Source: Arcobacter sp. F2176
GTDB taxonomy: Bacteria; Campylobacterota; Campylobacteria; Campylobacterales; Arcobacteraceae
Reading direction: 5' to 3'
DNA length: 64,000 nucleotides
NCBI RefSeq assembly: GCF_004116465.1
Contig: NZ_PDJV01000002.1
Span: 62,001 to 126,000 of the forward strand
The translations under genes and the position numbers were made by a program. Positions 45,970 to 55,535 of the stretch are shown here, one piece after another (within the stretch, counting starts at the first letter, position 1; each line of letters opens with the position of its first letter). The notes below the pieces were generated by a model that ran no database searches, was not told where the DNA came from, and saw only the letters and a list, made by a program, of their open reading frames with translations.

Positions 45970-46212
45970 ATGGAATTATTGTTCGCAAGAAACGAATTGA
46001 ATGAAAAACCAAAAAAAGTAAAAATTGATAAGATAGTTGAAGAGCTAAAAGAACTTGGACAAAAAATATTTTATTTTGATAAAGATAATTCACATAAAGA
46101 TATGATGGCATTAGTAGATGGCTTAGAAGGTGAAGGGTTTAATGTATATTTTAGAGAAGTAAAATATGGTTTAGCTGAGGATGAGTATATGTATGAGGTA
46201 CATGCACTTTAA
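45970..46212 (+). CDS. HP0268-family protein (putative Smr-like nuclease)
   Basis: An 80-residue protein resembling Helicobacter pylori HP0268 in length, sequence (LFARNELNEKP, IFYFDKDNSHKDMM, YEVHAL) and place before miaB. HP0268 was described as an Smr-fold protein with nicking endonuclease and RNase activity; whether that applies here is inference. It is separated from miaB by 17 bases and is divergent from nusA across 150 bases. Confidence 0.8.
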   Translation: MELLFARNELNEKPKKVKIDKIVEELKELGQKIFYFDKDNSHKDMMALVDGLEGEGFNVYFREVKYGLAEDEYMYEVHAL

Positions 46213-46229
46213 TTTAAAGTGAAATTATA

Positions 46230-47549
46230 ATGAGTAGAGAAGAATCTAAAAAATTATTTATACAAACGCTTGGTTGTCAGATGAATGATACTGACAGTCA
46301 ACACATAATTGCTGAACTAGAAAAGTATAAAGATTATAAAACAACTGATAATATGGAAGATGCAGATCTTATTATTATCAACACTTGTTCAGTACGAGAA
46401 AAGCCAGTTCAAAAACTTTTTTCAGAAATAGGGCAGTTTAATGCAAAGAAAAAAGATGGAGCTAAAATTGGTGTTTGTGGTTGTACTGCCTCACATTTAG
46501 GAAAAGATATTATTAAAAGAGCGCCTTATGTTGATTTTGTTGTAGGTGCTAGAAATATTTCAAAAATAAAAGATATTATTGATGTAAAGGGTGCTGTTGA
46601 AATTTCAATAGAAAATGATGATAGTACTTATGAATTTGCTAGAAGTGAAACTTCTATGTACAAAACTTCTGTAAACATTTCAATTGGGTGTGATAAAGAG
46701 TGTACATATTGTATTGTTCCTGCAACAAGGGGTGATGAGATATCTATCCCACCTGAAATGATTGTTCAACAAATCCAAAAAGATGTGGACAAAGGTGCAG
46801 TAGAAGTTATGCTTTTAGGGCAAAATGTTAACTCTTATGGAAGAAGATTCTCAGATAAAAGAGCAAAAACAACTTTTACTAAACTTTTGCAAGAGATATC
46901 TAAAATAGAGGGTTTAAGAAGAATAAGATTTACATCTCCCCATCCTTTACATATGGATGATGAGTTTATTGAAGAGTTTTCTTCTAACCCAAAAATTAGT
47001 AAATGTATCCATATGCCACTTCAAAGTGGTTCTACTTCTATTTTAAAAGCTATGAAAAGAGGATACACAAAAGAGTGGTTCTTAAATAGAGCAGAAAAAA
47101 TTAGAAGACTTGTACCAAATGTTAGAATTACAACTGATATTATTGTTGGTTTTCCAGGGGAAACACAAGAGGATTTTGAAGATACTATGGATGTAATAGA
47201 AAAGGTTAAATTTGATCAAATATTTAACTTCAAATATTCTCCTCGTCCAAATACAGCAGCCTTAGCTTTAAAAGATCAAGAGATAGATGATGAAATTGCA
47301 GGTGCTAGATTAATAAAAGTAATCGACTTGCATAAAGAACATTTAGTTGAACACATGAATTCATATGTTGGAAAAACTGTTGAAATTTTAGTTGAGAATC
47401 TAAAATCTGATGGTGAAGTTTGTGGATTTACAGATAATTGGTGTCAGGTTTTTGTAAAAGGAAGTGATGAACTTCTTGGAAAATTTGTAAAAGTAAAAAT
47501 AAATGATGCAAGCAGAACAGCATTAAAAGGTGAAGTAATAAGCGAATGA
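46230..47549 (+). CDS. miaB: tRNA-2-methylthio-N6-dimethylallyladenosine synthase MiaB
   Basis: A 439-residue methylthiotransferase. Auxiliary cluster Cys16 (TLGCQMN), Cys53 (NTCSVRE) and a CGC near residue 83-85, radical-SAM motif CDKECTYC with IVPATRGDE, and a TRAM domain at the end. It adds the 2-methylthio group to A37 of tRNAs reading UNN codons. The QMN and TRG motifs separate it from RimO at 11262. Its stop overlaps the next start by 4 bases. Confidence 0.96.
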   Translation: MSREESKKLFIQTLGCQMNDTDSQHIIAELEKYKDYKTTDNMEDADLIIINTCSVREKPVQKLFSEIGQFNAKKKDGAKIGVCGCTASHLGKDIIKRAPYVDFVVGARNISKIKDIIDVKGAVEISIENDDSTYEFARSETSMYKTSVNISIGCDKECTYCIVPATRGDEISIPPEMIVQQIQKDVDKGAVEVMLLGQNVNSYGRRFSDKRAKTTFTKLLQEISKIEGLRRIRFTSPHPLHMDDEFIEEFSSNPKISKCIHMPLQSGSTSILKAMKRGYTKEWFLNRAEKIRRLVPNVRITTDIIVGFPGETQEDFEDTMDVIEKVKFDQIFNFKYSPRPNTAALALKDQEIDDEIAGARLIKVIDLHKEHLVEHMNSYVGKTVEILVENLKSDGEVCGFTDNWCQVFVKGSDELLGKFVKVKINDASRTALKGEVISE

Positions 47550-48160
47550 AGCTTTTTTTTATAACACGAATTGTGCCATTTTTTTTGCAATTATTTGTAA
47601 GATTTGTATATTTAACAAATAAAAAGAATTTTCACCATCCAAAAGAGTTAAAAGATGATGTTTACATCGTCTCTTTTTGGCATGGTGAACTTTTAATGCA
47701 ACCATTTAATTATCAAAAACTTAAACCAAAAGGTAAAGTAAGTGCTATGATAAGTGACCACAAAGATGGAGAAGCAATTACTAAAACTGTTGAGTATTTG
47801 GGAATTTATTCTATTAGAGGATCAAGTACTAGGGGTGGAACTAAAGCTTTAATTGGTGCAATAAAAGAGTTAAAAGGTGGAGATGATATTGCAATCACTC
47901 CTGATGGTCCAAAAGGGCCTAGATTTTCTGTTGCTGATGGAATAGTAGCAATTCATAAGAAAACTGATGCTAAAATTTTAGCATTCAATTGTAAGCCAAG
48001 TAAATATTGGCAATTTAATTCTTGGGATAAGTTTATTATTCCAAAACCATTTGGTGTGATAGATTTTTATGTGAGTGAGCCGTTTAGTGTATCGAATTTA
48101 GATATGCCCCAAGCTAAAGAGTTTATACAAAATAAACTTTTAGTTAATGCAATGAAATAA
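47546..48160 (+). CDS. DUF374 lysophospholipid acyltransferase-like protein
   Basis: A 204-residue membrane-associated protein with an N-terminal hydrophobic helix (about residues 3-22), then [15 protein letters not shown] (the HX4D region is reduced to a WH motif), [49 protein letters not shown]. That last block is the DUF374 signature. The family is thought to acylate lipid A or related lipids, unproven here. It is translationally coupled to miaB. Confidence 0.85.
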   Translation: MKLFFITRIVPFFLQLFVRFVYLTNKKNFHHPKELKDDVYIVSFWHGELLMQPFNYQKLKPKGKVSAMISDHKDGEAITKTVEYLGIYSIRGSSTRGGTKALIGAIKELKGGDDIAITPDGPKGPRFSVADGIVAIHKKTDAKILAFNCKPSKYWQFNSWDKFIIPKPFGVIDFYVSEPFSVSNLDMPQAKEFIQNKLLVNAMK

Positions 48161-48171
48161 AAGAGGTTTTT

Positions 48172-49758
48172 ATGTTTGCAAAAAATTCTCAATATATAAG
48201 TATTTTAAAATATGATACACAATTAAAAATTGACTTTAAAAAACTTAAAAATGAAGATTTAGATAAAACAGAAGAATCAACTTTTATAATCCATGATGAA
48301 ATACTTTCAAGGGATATCGCACAAAAAATAAATCAATGGCAAGAAGCAATTCCTAAAACTTTTATTTCAACTTTGTGTTTATGCCAAGATGAAAAGATAA
48401 TCAATAAAACCAATAAAAAGCTATTAGAATACTCAAAGGTTCAATTAAATAATAGTTTTGATGTGGTTGTTAAAAAAGAGAAACTTTTTGAAGTAGAGCA
48501 CTATTTTGAGTTTACTGGATTAGATTATGTATTTTCTCCTTTTCAAGTTTTAAATCTTCATTTAGAACAAAATCCAACTTCTAATACACTAGTTGTTTTA
48601 ACAGTTAGCGATTATATTTATATTGTAATTGTAAATGAGTTAAATAAGATTGTTTTTAATAAAATACAAAAAGTTCCTGAGTTCAAAGATATAAAAAGCT
48701 CTAGATTTTATGAATCAGAAGTATTGGGTCAAAAACTTTATGATGAAGTTTATTTTTTAGAATTACAAAATTTTATTTCTAAAACACTTAAAGAATTTTA
48801 TACTAATAAAAGCGAGTGTTTTGTAGATAAAATAGATATTTTGTATACAATTAAACAATTAAGTGATGAACAAATTCAGCAATTAGAAGACGATATAATG
48901 ATAAGTACGCATTATCACTATATTTCATTAAAAGATTCTATTTATGAACTTTCAAGAGGTCCTAATAGATTATTACAAACTTATGTAAAACCAAGAGTTA
49001 AAAAAGGCAAGTCTTCAACTAAATGGATTATATTACTATTGATATTTTTATTAGCAATAACTGGTAGTGGGATTTATTATAAAGATAAAGTTGTACAGAT
49101 TGTTCAAAAAATTAAAACAATTAAAAAAGAAGAACCTAAAAAAATAACTATTGAAAAACAATATACTTTGCCAAATCATATAAATGCAAATAATCAAATA
49201 AGAGATGATATAGTAGTTTTATTAAATGCAGTTCCTTATGATATGGTGGTAGACACTTTAGAAGTTAAAAGTGATAATTCTACAATTACTGGTAAAATGC
49301 TAACTCCTGATTCTTATATTAAAGATATACAGCCTAAACTTTTAAAATTTTATAAATACTCAAATATACAAGTAAAAGATTCAAAAAATATTGCTCTTGA
49401 TGTAAGTATATATAATAGTGATCCCGTTGAAATTGATACAAGTAAGATATATAATGAGGCACTTCCAAAATATATAAATGATGGATTTATGCCTGTAAAA
49501 AGAGTAAGTGATCAGTTGAAAATTATATTGCCAAAAAGTGCAGTGTTAGTGTATGATTCAACATTTAATTTAAATATTTCAACATACAATTATAGAGTAA
49601 ATATGATAATAAATTCACCTATAGAGTTTTTTAATTTATTGAGTAACTTAAATAAAGAGTTATACTCAATAAATGTATCTTATCCAATAATATTCTTGAA
49701 AAATCAAGATTTAAGTATTGAAGTAGATTTTGGACTTCAATTTAATCAGAACAGATAG
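48172..49758 (+). CDS. Bitopic membrane protein of secretion-platform-like architecture, unknown
   Basis: A 528-residue protein with a cytoplasmic region (1-285) that has alternating strands and helices, a basic patch (KPRVKKGKSSTK), one membrane helix (about 286-304), a coiled coil (about 305-330) and a periplasmic region (about 335-528) with two ferredoxin-like halves. This order resembles GspL-GspM or PilM-PilN-PilO fused into one chain, but I see no signature to prove it. Its homologues occur after miaB in other Campylobacterota. It starts 11 bases after the DUF374 gene. Confidence 0.7.
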   Translation: MFAKNSQYISILKYDTQLKIDFKKLKNEDLDKTEESTFIIHDEILSRDIAQKINQWQEAIPKTFISTLCLCQDEKIINKTNKKLLEYSKVQLNNSFDVVVKKEKLFEVEHYFEFTGLDYVFSPFQVLNLHLEQNPTSNTLVVLTVSDYIYIVIVNELNKIVFNKIQKVPEFKDIKSSRFYESEVLGQKLYDEVYFLELQNFISKTLKEFYTNKSECFVDKIDILYTIKQLSDEQIQQLEDDIMISTHYHYISLKDSIYELSRGPNRLLQTYVKPRVKKGKSSTKWIILLLIFLLAITGSGIYYKDKVVQIVQKIKTIKKEEPKKITIEKQYTLPNHINANNQIRDDIVVLLNAVPYDMVVDTLEVKSDNSTITGKMLTPDSYIKDIQPKLLKFYKYSNIQVKDSKNIALDVSIYNSDPVEIDTSKIYNEALPKYINDGFMPVKRVSDQLKIILPKSAVLVYDSTFNLNISTYNYRVNMIINSPIEFFNLLSNLNKELYSINVSYPIIFLKNQDLSIEVDFGLQFNQNR

Positions 49759-49759
49759 T

Positions 49760-50821
49760 TTACCAAACTTTTAGTTCCTTATAAACTGAGTCTCTTTCAA
49801 CTGGAATAAATCCAGAATTTTTAATCAAATCAACAAATGAACTAATAGGTAGACCATTTGCACTTGCAGCTCCTGCTGCACTTTGAATTGATTCTTTTTC
49901 TATTGTTCCATCTAAATCATTTGCTCCAAATTCTTGTGCTACAAGAGCTAGTTTAACAGTAGAAGTTACCCAATAAGCTTTTATATTAGGAATGTTATCC
50001 AGTAAAATTCTTGAGATTGCCATAGTTTTTAGTATCTCTTGTCCTGTTAGGAAATCTTTTACTTTTAAGAAATTATTTTCTTTTTGATAAACAAGAGGAA
50101 TAAAGGCATTAAATCCACCACTTTTGTCTTGTAAGTCTCTTAATCTTAATATATGGTCAATTCTATGCTCTCTTGTTTCTATATGTCCAAAAAGCATAGT
50201 AGCATTACTCTTTTTGCCTTTTTTATGCCAAAGTTCATGGATATCAAGCCATTGTTGTGAAGTGACTTTCCCTCCACAGATTCTTTTTCTCACCTTTTCA
50301 TCAAAGATTTCAGCTCCACCACCTGGCATTGAATCAACACCATATTCAACCATCAAATCAATTATCTCTTCATAACTTTTATTATACTGCTCACTCAAAA
50401 AATGAATTTCTGCTGCTGTTAAGGCTTTTATGTGGATATGTGGATAAGCAGTTTTTATTTTTTTGAAAATTTCTAAATACCATTCCAATCCAGTTTCTGG
50501 ATTATGGGCAGATACTATATGGACTTCTTTTATGCCATTTAATGAAGAGTTTTTAACAACTTCCATAATCTCTTCATGTTTTAAAGTATAAGGTTTTGGA
50601 TTTTTTCTACTTGCACTATATGCACAAAATTGGCATACATCTTTACAAATATTTGTAGGATTTATGTGTCTATTTATGTTAAAATAACTTTTTTTGCCAT
50701 GTTTTTCTTCTCTTAGTTTATTTGCATATTTACCTAAAACAAATAAATCTAAATCATAAAGCTCTAAAGCTTCTTCATAATTTAATCTTTCATTTTTCTC
50801 TAACTTCTCTATAATACTCAT
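49760..50821 (-). CDS. mqnE: Aminofutalosine synthase MqnE
   Basis: A 353-residue radical-SAM enzyme of the futalosine route to menaquinone. The cluster motif CKDVCQFCAYSASR sits at about residues 58-71, followed by EVHIVSAHNPETGLEWY and DSMPGGGAEIF, which mark MqnE rather than MqnC. It starts a few bases downstream of the small membrane-protein gene, ending the leftward bioF-can-mqnE run. The other mqn genes are not in the window. Confidence 0.92.
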   Translation of the reverse strand: MSIIEKLEKNERLNYEEALELYDLDLFVLGKYANKLREEKHGKKSYFNINRHINPTNICKDVCQFCAYSASRKNPKPYTLKHEEIMEVVKNSSLNGIKEVHIVSAHNPETGLEWYLEIFKKIKTAYPHIHIKALTAAEIHFLSEQYNKSYEEIIDLMVEYGVDSMPGGGAEIFDEKVRKRICGGKVTSQQWLDIHELWHKKGKKSNATMLFGHIETREHRIDHILRLRDLQDKSGGFNAFIPLVYQKENNFLKVKDFLTGQEILKTMAISRILLDNIPNIKAYWVTSTVKLALVAQEFGANDLDGTIEKESIQSAAGAASANGLPISSFVDLIKNSGFIPVERDSVYKELKVW

Positions 50822-50822
50822 T

Positions 50823-51140
50823 TTATTTACACTCTATTTCTTTTTTAAATTTTCCATTATGTTCATTTATAAATCCATAACACTCTTGTTTGGTTTCTTC
50901 ATTAGTAAAACCAACTTTAAATAATTTACTTCTTATTCTAGTTTCTTCATCTTCTACTTGTGAAACATTATATACCGTCACATTACTTACATTTTTATAG
51001 CCAAGTGAACTTAAAACTTCTGTTATTTTAGCGTCCCTTGATAGTGTGATTAATAAATATCCAACAATAGCTAAAATAATTAAAACTACTATAATAATTA
51101 TACTTTTTCTAGGTATTTTTCTAACTTCTGTTTTACTCAT
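50823..51140 (-). CDS. Small single-helix membrane protein, unknown
   Basis: A 105-residue protein with a basic start (KTEVRKIPRKS), one membrane helix (about residues 13-31) and a periplasmic domain holding two cysteines (QECYGF and the final IECK). No family is recognised. It overlaps the carbonic anhydrase by 4 bases and mqnE starts 1 base after its stop, so it is co-translated with both. Confidence 0.75.
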   Translation of the reverse strand: MSKTEVRKIPRKSIIIIVVLIILAIVGYLLITLSRDAKITEVLSSLGYKNVSNVTVYNVSQVEDEETRIRSKLFKVGFTNEETKQECYGFINEHNGKFKKEIECK

Positions 51141-51784
51141 ATTGTAAATTCCTTTAATGGCTTAAAATTATCTTCACTTTTATCATAAAAATCAATATTC
51201 CCAGTTTCTATATCATAATACCATCCATGAATTAAAACTTCACCATTGTCAAATCTTTTTTTTACTTCAGGATAAGTTAATAAATTTTCAAGTTGATTTC
51301 TAATAGAGTTTCGCTCTGTTGCTCTATATTTCTCTTCTAGTGTTGTAAATTTTTGGCTTTTTAAAGTTCTTTGTTTAGCTTCTTCACCAAGTTTAAGCCA
51401 AACTTTTACATGTACCATTTTAGGATCATCTGAAATGTCATCATATAAAGCTTTACATGCACCACAGTGAGAATGCCCACAAATAATAATATTCTTAACA
51501 TTTAGAACAGAAACTGCAAACTCAATAGCAGCAGCACTTCCATGGAAGTCTTCATCTTGTTTATATGGTGGCACAAAGTTACCAACATTTCTTAAAATAA
51601 ACATATCACCTGGCTGAGTATCTAACATCAATTCAGGAGTAACTCTACTATCTGAACAACCAATAAATAGAACCTCTGGTCTTTGTCCTAATTGAACACT
51701 CTCTTTTAAATCTTTTTCAAAGTAAGGGAAATATTCTTTTTTGAACTTTTCGTTCCCTTTTATCAATCTTTTAATAGTATTCAT
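51137..51784 (-). CDS. can: Beta-carbonic anhydrase
   Basis: A 215-residue zinc enzyme interconverting CO2 and bicarbonate. Zinc ligands are in CSDSRV (Cys43, Asp45 region) and HSHCGAC, the standard beta-class set, with the GDMFILRNVGNFVPPY loop. It gives bicarbonate for biosynthesis in a capnophilic organism. It lies in the leftward bioF-can-mqnE run. Confidence 0.95.
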   Translation of the reverse strand: MNTIKRLIKGNEKFKKEYFPYFEKDLKESVQLGQRPEVLFIGCSDSRVTPELMLDTQPGDMFILRNVGNFVPPYKQDEDFHGSAAAIEFAVSVLNVKNIIICGHSHCGACKALYDDISDDPKMVHVKVWLKLGEEAKQRTLKSQKFTTLEEKYRATERNSIRNQLENLLTYPEVKKRFDNGEVLIHGWYYDIETGNIDFYDKSEDNFKPLKEFTI

Positions 51785-51797
51785 AATTTCCTTCCAA

Positions 51798-52886
51798 TTA
51801 TTTTTTAATTAGTTTACAAACTTTTTGTAAATCATTTATTGAAACATCTATTTTAGAAATAAGTCTAATGATAGCACTTTTTACTGTTGGTTGCCTAATC
51901 GCACCTACTATATAACCTTTTTCTAAAACTTTTTTTTGTATTTCTAAAACTTTTTTGTTTTCACCAATGTCATAAGCTATGATTAAAGACTTTGCTTCAA
52001 TTCCTAACTCATCTTTTACAACTTCTTGTCTATTTTTAATTTTCGTTTTTATTTCATTTGTATTTGTTAATATATATTTCAAAGATTCATTAGCTAAGGC
52101 TATGTCAAATAAAGATGGAGCAGTTGTGTAAATAACAGCTTTTGCTCTATTTATCAAAAAATCAATTATATTCTTTGATGATAAAATATATGCTCCATAG
52201 CTTCCATAAGCTTTTCCAAGAGTTCCCATTTTTATGTGATTTTTTTGTGGTTTGATATTGTAATAATCAAATATTCCTAAAAGATTCTCTCCAATAACTC
52301 CTGAACTATGTGCTTCATCAACTATTAATAAAGCATCATATTTATTTGATATATCGAAGAACTCTTTATGGGGAATATTTCCACTCATTGAATAAACACC
52401 CTCAATGGCAATAATGAATCTACCTTTTAATTCTCTAGTTTTAATTTTATTTTCTAAATCTTGGTAATCATTATGTGAAAAAAGAATTACTTGTTCTTTT
52501 TTTAACAGTTTTGTAGCAAGTATTCCACTTGCATGATACTCTTCATCTATAAAAAGTGTATCACCTTTTCGAACTAATGCTTCTATCATAGAGACATTTG
52601 CCAAAAATCCACTTCCCACCACCAAAGCTTCTTCAAATTTGTTTGCTTTTTTTAAATCATCTTCAAATTTTTTGTGAATTTGACTATATCCATTTACTAA
52701 GATTGAGGCTTTTGGGGATTTGTATTTTTGTTTTAACACATTTTCATAGGCATTTTTGAAAAGTGTTTCATTACTTGAAAGACCTAAGTAGTCATTTGAA
52801 GCTAAATCTATTAGCTTTTCATCAAATATCTTTCTTTGTCTATATAAGTTAGATTTTTTTATAGCATTAAGTTCTTTTTCGTACAA
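51798..52886 (-). CDS. bioF: BioF-like alpha-oxoamine synthase
   Basis: A 362-residue PLP enzyme: LASNDYLGLSSNETLFKNAY, VVGSGFLANVSMIEAL, VDEAHSSGVIG, and the PLP lysine in GTLGKAYGSYGAYI. These mark 8-amino-7-oxononanoate synthase (biotin) or 2-amino-3-ketobutyrate ligase; the short length and organism favour biotin synthesis. The start is TTG at 52886, preceded by GGGAG that lies inside a hairpin (52894-52913). No other bio genes are nearby. Confidence 0.82.
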   Translation of the reverse strand: MYEKELNAIKKSNLYRQRKIFDEKLIDLASNDYLGLSSNETLFKNAYENVLKQKYKSPKASILVNGYSQIHKKFEDDLKKANKFEEALVVGSGFLANVSMIEALVRKGDTLFIDEEYHASGILATKLLKKEQVILFSHNDYQDLENKIKTRELKGRFIIAIEGVYSMSGNIPHKEFFDISNKYDALLIVDEAHSSGVIGENLLGIFDYYNIKPQKNHIKMGTLGKAYGSYGAYILSSKNIIDFLINRAKAVIYTTAPSLFDIALANESLKYILTNTNEIKTKIKNRQEVVKDELGIEAKSLIIAYDIGENKKVLEIQKKVLEKGYIVGAIRQPTVKSAIIRLISKIDVSINDLQKVCKLIKK

Positions 52887-52893
52887 AAGAATC

Positions 52894-52913
52894 TCCCTAA
52901 ATTTAGTTAGGGA
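52894..52913 (-). promoter_or_regulatory. Hairpin covering the bioF ribosome binding site
   Basis: On the minus strand TCCCTAA pairs with TTAGGGA around CTAAAT-type loop bases. The GGGA(G) of the ribosome site, 8-10 bases before the TTG start, is the 3' arm. It may limit translation until opened. Confidence 0.5.
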
Positions 52914-53070
52914 TTATAGTTAATTATTCATTAAATACGATTTAAGCCTTTTGGCTATGTTTTTGCTATTTTTATAAGTTAGTATTCAATATTAATTTTT
53001 TATATACAAGTCTTAAATTTACAATCTTTATAATTGACATTCACAAAAATAGTCAAATATTAAAGATTGT

Positions 53071-54675
53071 TTATTGAACTTCCAAACTCTCTTTTACAAG
53101 CAGTTCAGCAACCTCTTGATAAGCATATACAAATTTTTTGATATTTAATTCTTTTAGCATTTTTTTCTCTTCTATACTATCAACTTTTACAACCAAATTT
53201 GCATCTTTATAAAATGATAAAACAGCAGTACAAATAAGACTTATTTTATTTATATTATCAAGTGTTATTATGATACTTGAAGTTTCATCCGCTTTCAATG
53301 ACTCCAATACTGGAAGTTTATCTAAGTGTCCAAAGTATGCTTTAAAGCCCCTTTTTCTAGCAAGTAAAACATGTCTTAAGTCATCTGAAATAATTACAAA
53401 AGGCACTTTTTTTTCTTCCAAAGTATTTGCAATCATTCTTCCAAGCATTGAATATCCACAAACAATAGTATGGTTTTTTTGATCAATTGGTGTAATTTTA
53501 TCTGACTCATAAAACTCAACTACAAAATAAGAAGCTAATTTATAGATATTATTTACAATAAAAGGTGTAATTATCATAGATAAAACAGTAACTAAAATCA
53601 AAAATTTACTTAATTCTTCTGATATAATATTATTACTTGCAGCAAGGGCGAAAACTGCAAAAGAGAATTCTCCCACTTGACAAAGGGCAATCGCTGATTT
53701 TACCGAGTCACTTTTATTTTCTTTGAACTTAATAATAAAATAAATTACAGCCGCTTTTATAGCCATAACAGCTACAAAAATTAGTAATACATAATGAATA
53801 TTTGAAAGTAAAAAACTAACATCTATTTTTGTCCCAACTGAAAAGAAAAATGTACCTAAAAGTAAATCTTTATAAGATGAAATATCTGATTCAACTTTTA
53901 CATGAAAAGAACTATCCGCAATAATCATACCAGCAATAAAAGCTCCAAGGGAATATGTAAATCCTAAACTATGAGCTAAAATAGAAGTTCCAATTACTAT
54001 TGATAAAACAGAAGCTAAAAATAACTCTTCAAGTTTTGTTTGAGTAGAAAGTCTTAAAAGCAATGAAATAAGTCTTTTCCCAATTATAAACATAAAAGCT
54101 ATAATACCAACAGCTGAAACTACTGTTTTCAAAAGTACTTCTTGCAAACTTAATGTATCATTTGATAAAAAGCTAATAAGTAAGAGTATTGGAATTACTG
54201 CTAAATCTTGAAATATCAAAATTGCAGTTGCTCTTTGTCCATATGGTGTATATATATCTTTTGATTGTTTTAAATAAGTTAAAACAATCGCAGTTGAAGA
54301 TAATGAAAATGCAAGTGAGATTATTAAAGATGAATTCGTGTCAATTGAAAAAACATATTTAGAAATAACAAATATAATAACGGCACTAATAAATACTTGC
54401 GATAAGCCATCAAAAATTAGAGCATTTTTCATTCTTTTTAGTTTTTCTATAGGCATTTCTAATCCTATAGAAAACATCAAAAATACTATACCAAATTCAG
54501 CGATTAAATTTAGAGCATCAAGATCTTCTTCACCATTAAAGTTAAACAAAGTACTTATTAGTGTACCAGTTATGATATATCCTAAAATATGGGATATAGA
54601 TAACTTTTTAAATATGATATTTAAAATGGTTGAAATTGATAATGATATAAATAAAATAAATAGTATTGATTCCAT
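53071..54675 (-). CDS. Kef-type cation:proton antiporter (CPA2) with TrkA-N domain
   Basis: A 534-residue protein when started at the ATG at 54675; an in-frame TTG at 54735 would add 20 unlikely residues. Residues 1-370 form about 12 helices with the CPA2 motifs FLMFSIGLEMP and GAFIAGMIIADS; residues about 395-534 are a TrkA-N domain with HTIVCGYSMLGRMIANTLEEK. It exchanges K+ or Na+ for protons under nucleotide control. It is divergent from the DUF502 gene, with overlapping promoter space. Confidence 0.88.
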   Translation of the reverse strand: MESILFILFISLSISTILNIIFKKLSISHILGYIITGTLISTLFNFNGEEDLDALNLIAEFGIVFLMFSIGLEMPIEKLKRMKNALIFDGLSQVFISAVIIFVISKYVFSIDTNSSLIISLAFSLSSTAIVLTYLKQSKDIYTPYGQRATAILIFQDLAVIPILLLISFLSNDTLSLQEVLLKTVVSAVGIIAFMFIIGKRLISLLLRLSTQTKLEELFLASVLSIVIGTSILAHSLGFTYSLGAFIAGMIIADSSFHVKVESDISSYKDLLLGTFFFSVGTKIDVSFLLSNIHYVLLIFVAVMAIKAAVIYFIIKFKENKSDSVKSAIALCQVGEFSFAVFALAASNNIISEELSKFLILVTVLSMIITPFIVNNIYKLASYFVVEFYESDKITPIDQKNHTIVCGYSMLGRMIANTLEEKKVPFVIISDDLRHVLLARKRGFKAYFGHLDKLPVLESLKADETSSIIITLDNINKISLICTAVLSFYKDANLVVKVDSIEEKKMLKELNIKKFVYAYQEVAELLVKESLEVQ

Positions 54676-54764
54676 ACGATATATTATCAAAAGAAATGAA
54701 ACAATAGAAAAATTATTTGTATATAAAATATCCAAATAATGATATAATTTTTCAAAGGATGAAT

Positions 54765-55442
54765 ATGTTAAATAAGTTTAAAATTTTTTTAAGTCATGGT
54801 AAAACTCACATTTTCGAAATAATATTAAAAGGTCTTTTTTGGTTAGCCCCAATTGTTGCTATTACTGTCATCATTAACTGGATATATGGAAAAATAGATG
54901 CAATAACAGGATATCTATTTAAAACTATTGGGATAAATCCTGAACATTTTCCTTTTATTTGGACGATTGTTGGTGTTTGTTTACTTTTATTTATTGCATA
55001 TATTGTTGGAATCTTTGTAGAAACAAGACTTGGAGATTTTGTTCAAAAGATATATTCTAAAGTACCTGGATATGAGACAGTTAAAGAGCTTATAAATATA
55101 TTTAATACTTCAAAATCTGGTGAAAAGAAAGTATTAGTTGTATTAATAAGAGGATTTTCTAAAGAAGATTACAATATTGGACTTATGTACTCTACTAGTG
55201 AAAGTATTATTAAAGACCATTATACCGTTACTCTTTCAATGACTCCAATTCCAAATGGTGGATTTATGTTTGAAGTACATAAAGATAAAATTTTAGTAAT
55301 AGAAGAAGCAACTTTTGATACCAATTTACAATATTTATTATCAATGGGTGTAAAATCAATGGCAGATATTTTAAAAATAGAACCAAAAGCTATTGATGAG
55401 TTTAAAACTATTGTAGAATATTTGGAAAATAAAAAATCTTAA
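54765..55442 (+). CDS. DUF502 membrane protein
   Basis: A 225-residue protein of the DUF502 family: two membrane helices (about residues 18-40 and 55-80), FVETRLGDFVQKIYSKVPGYETVKELI, and the region TVTLSMTPIPNGGFMFEV. The start is the ATG at 54765, placed 5 bases after AAAGGA; upstream in-frame codons are not needed. Plant relatives (LAZ1-like/COV) suggest membrane traffic, but the bacterial function is unknown. A channel gene follows, 93 bases away. Confidence 0.82.
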   Translation: MLNKFKIFLSHGKTHIFEIILKGLFWLAPIVAITVIINWIYGKIDAITGYLFKTIGINPEHFPFIWTIVGVCLLLFIAYIVGIFVETRLGDFVQKIYSKVPGYETVKELINIFNTSKSGEKKVLVVLIRGFSKEDYNIGLMYSTSESIIKDHYTVTLSMTPIPNGGFMFEVHKDKILVIEEATFDTNLQYLLSMGVKSMADILKIEPKAIDEFKTIVEYLENKKS

Positions 55443-55490
55443 AAATCTTTGGTTTTTAGGGTTTATTCAAACTAAATATTATTTTTTTTC

Positions 55491-55499
55491 TGATATAAT
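55491..55499 (+). promoter_or_regulatory. Extended -10 promoter of the ClC gene
   Basis: TGATATAAT is an extended -10 (TGn plus TATAAT). A start near 55506 leaves a leader of about 30 bases. No good -35 is needed or seen. Confidence 0.5.
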
Positions 55500-55535
55500 C
55501 GCTTACTAATAAAACACTTTTTTAAAGTAGCTATC

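Noticed and set aside
54338-54739. Open frame opposite the Kef-type gene
   Set aside because: It mirrors the conserved antiporter helices and has no signals of its own.
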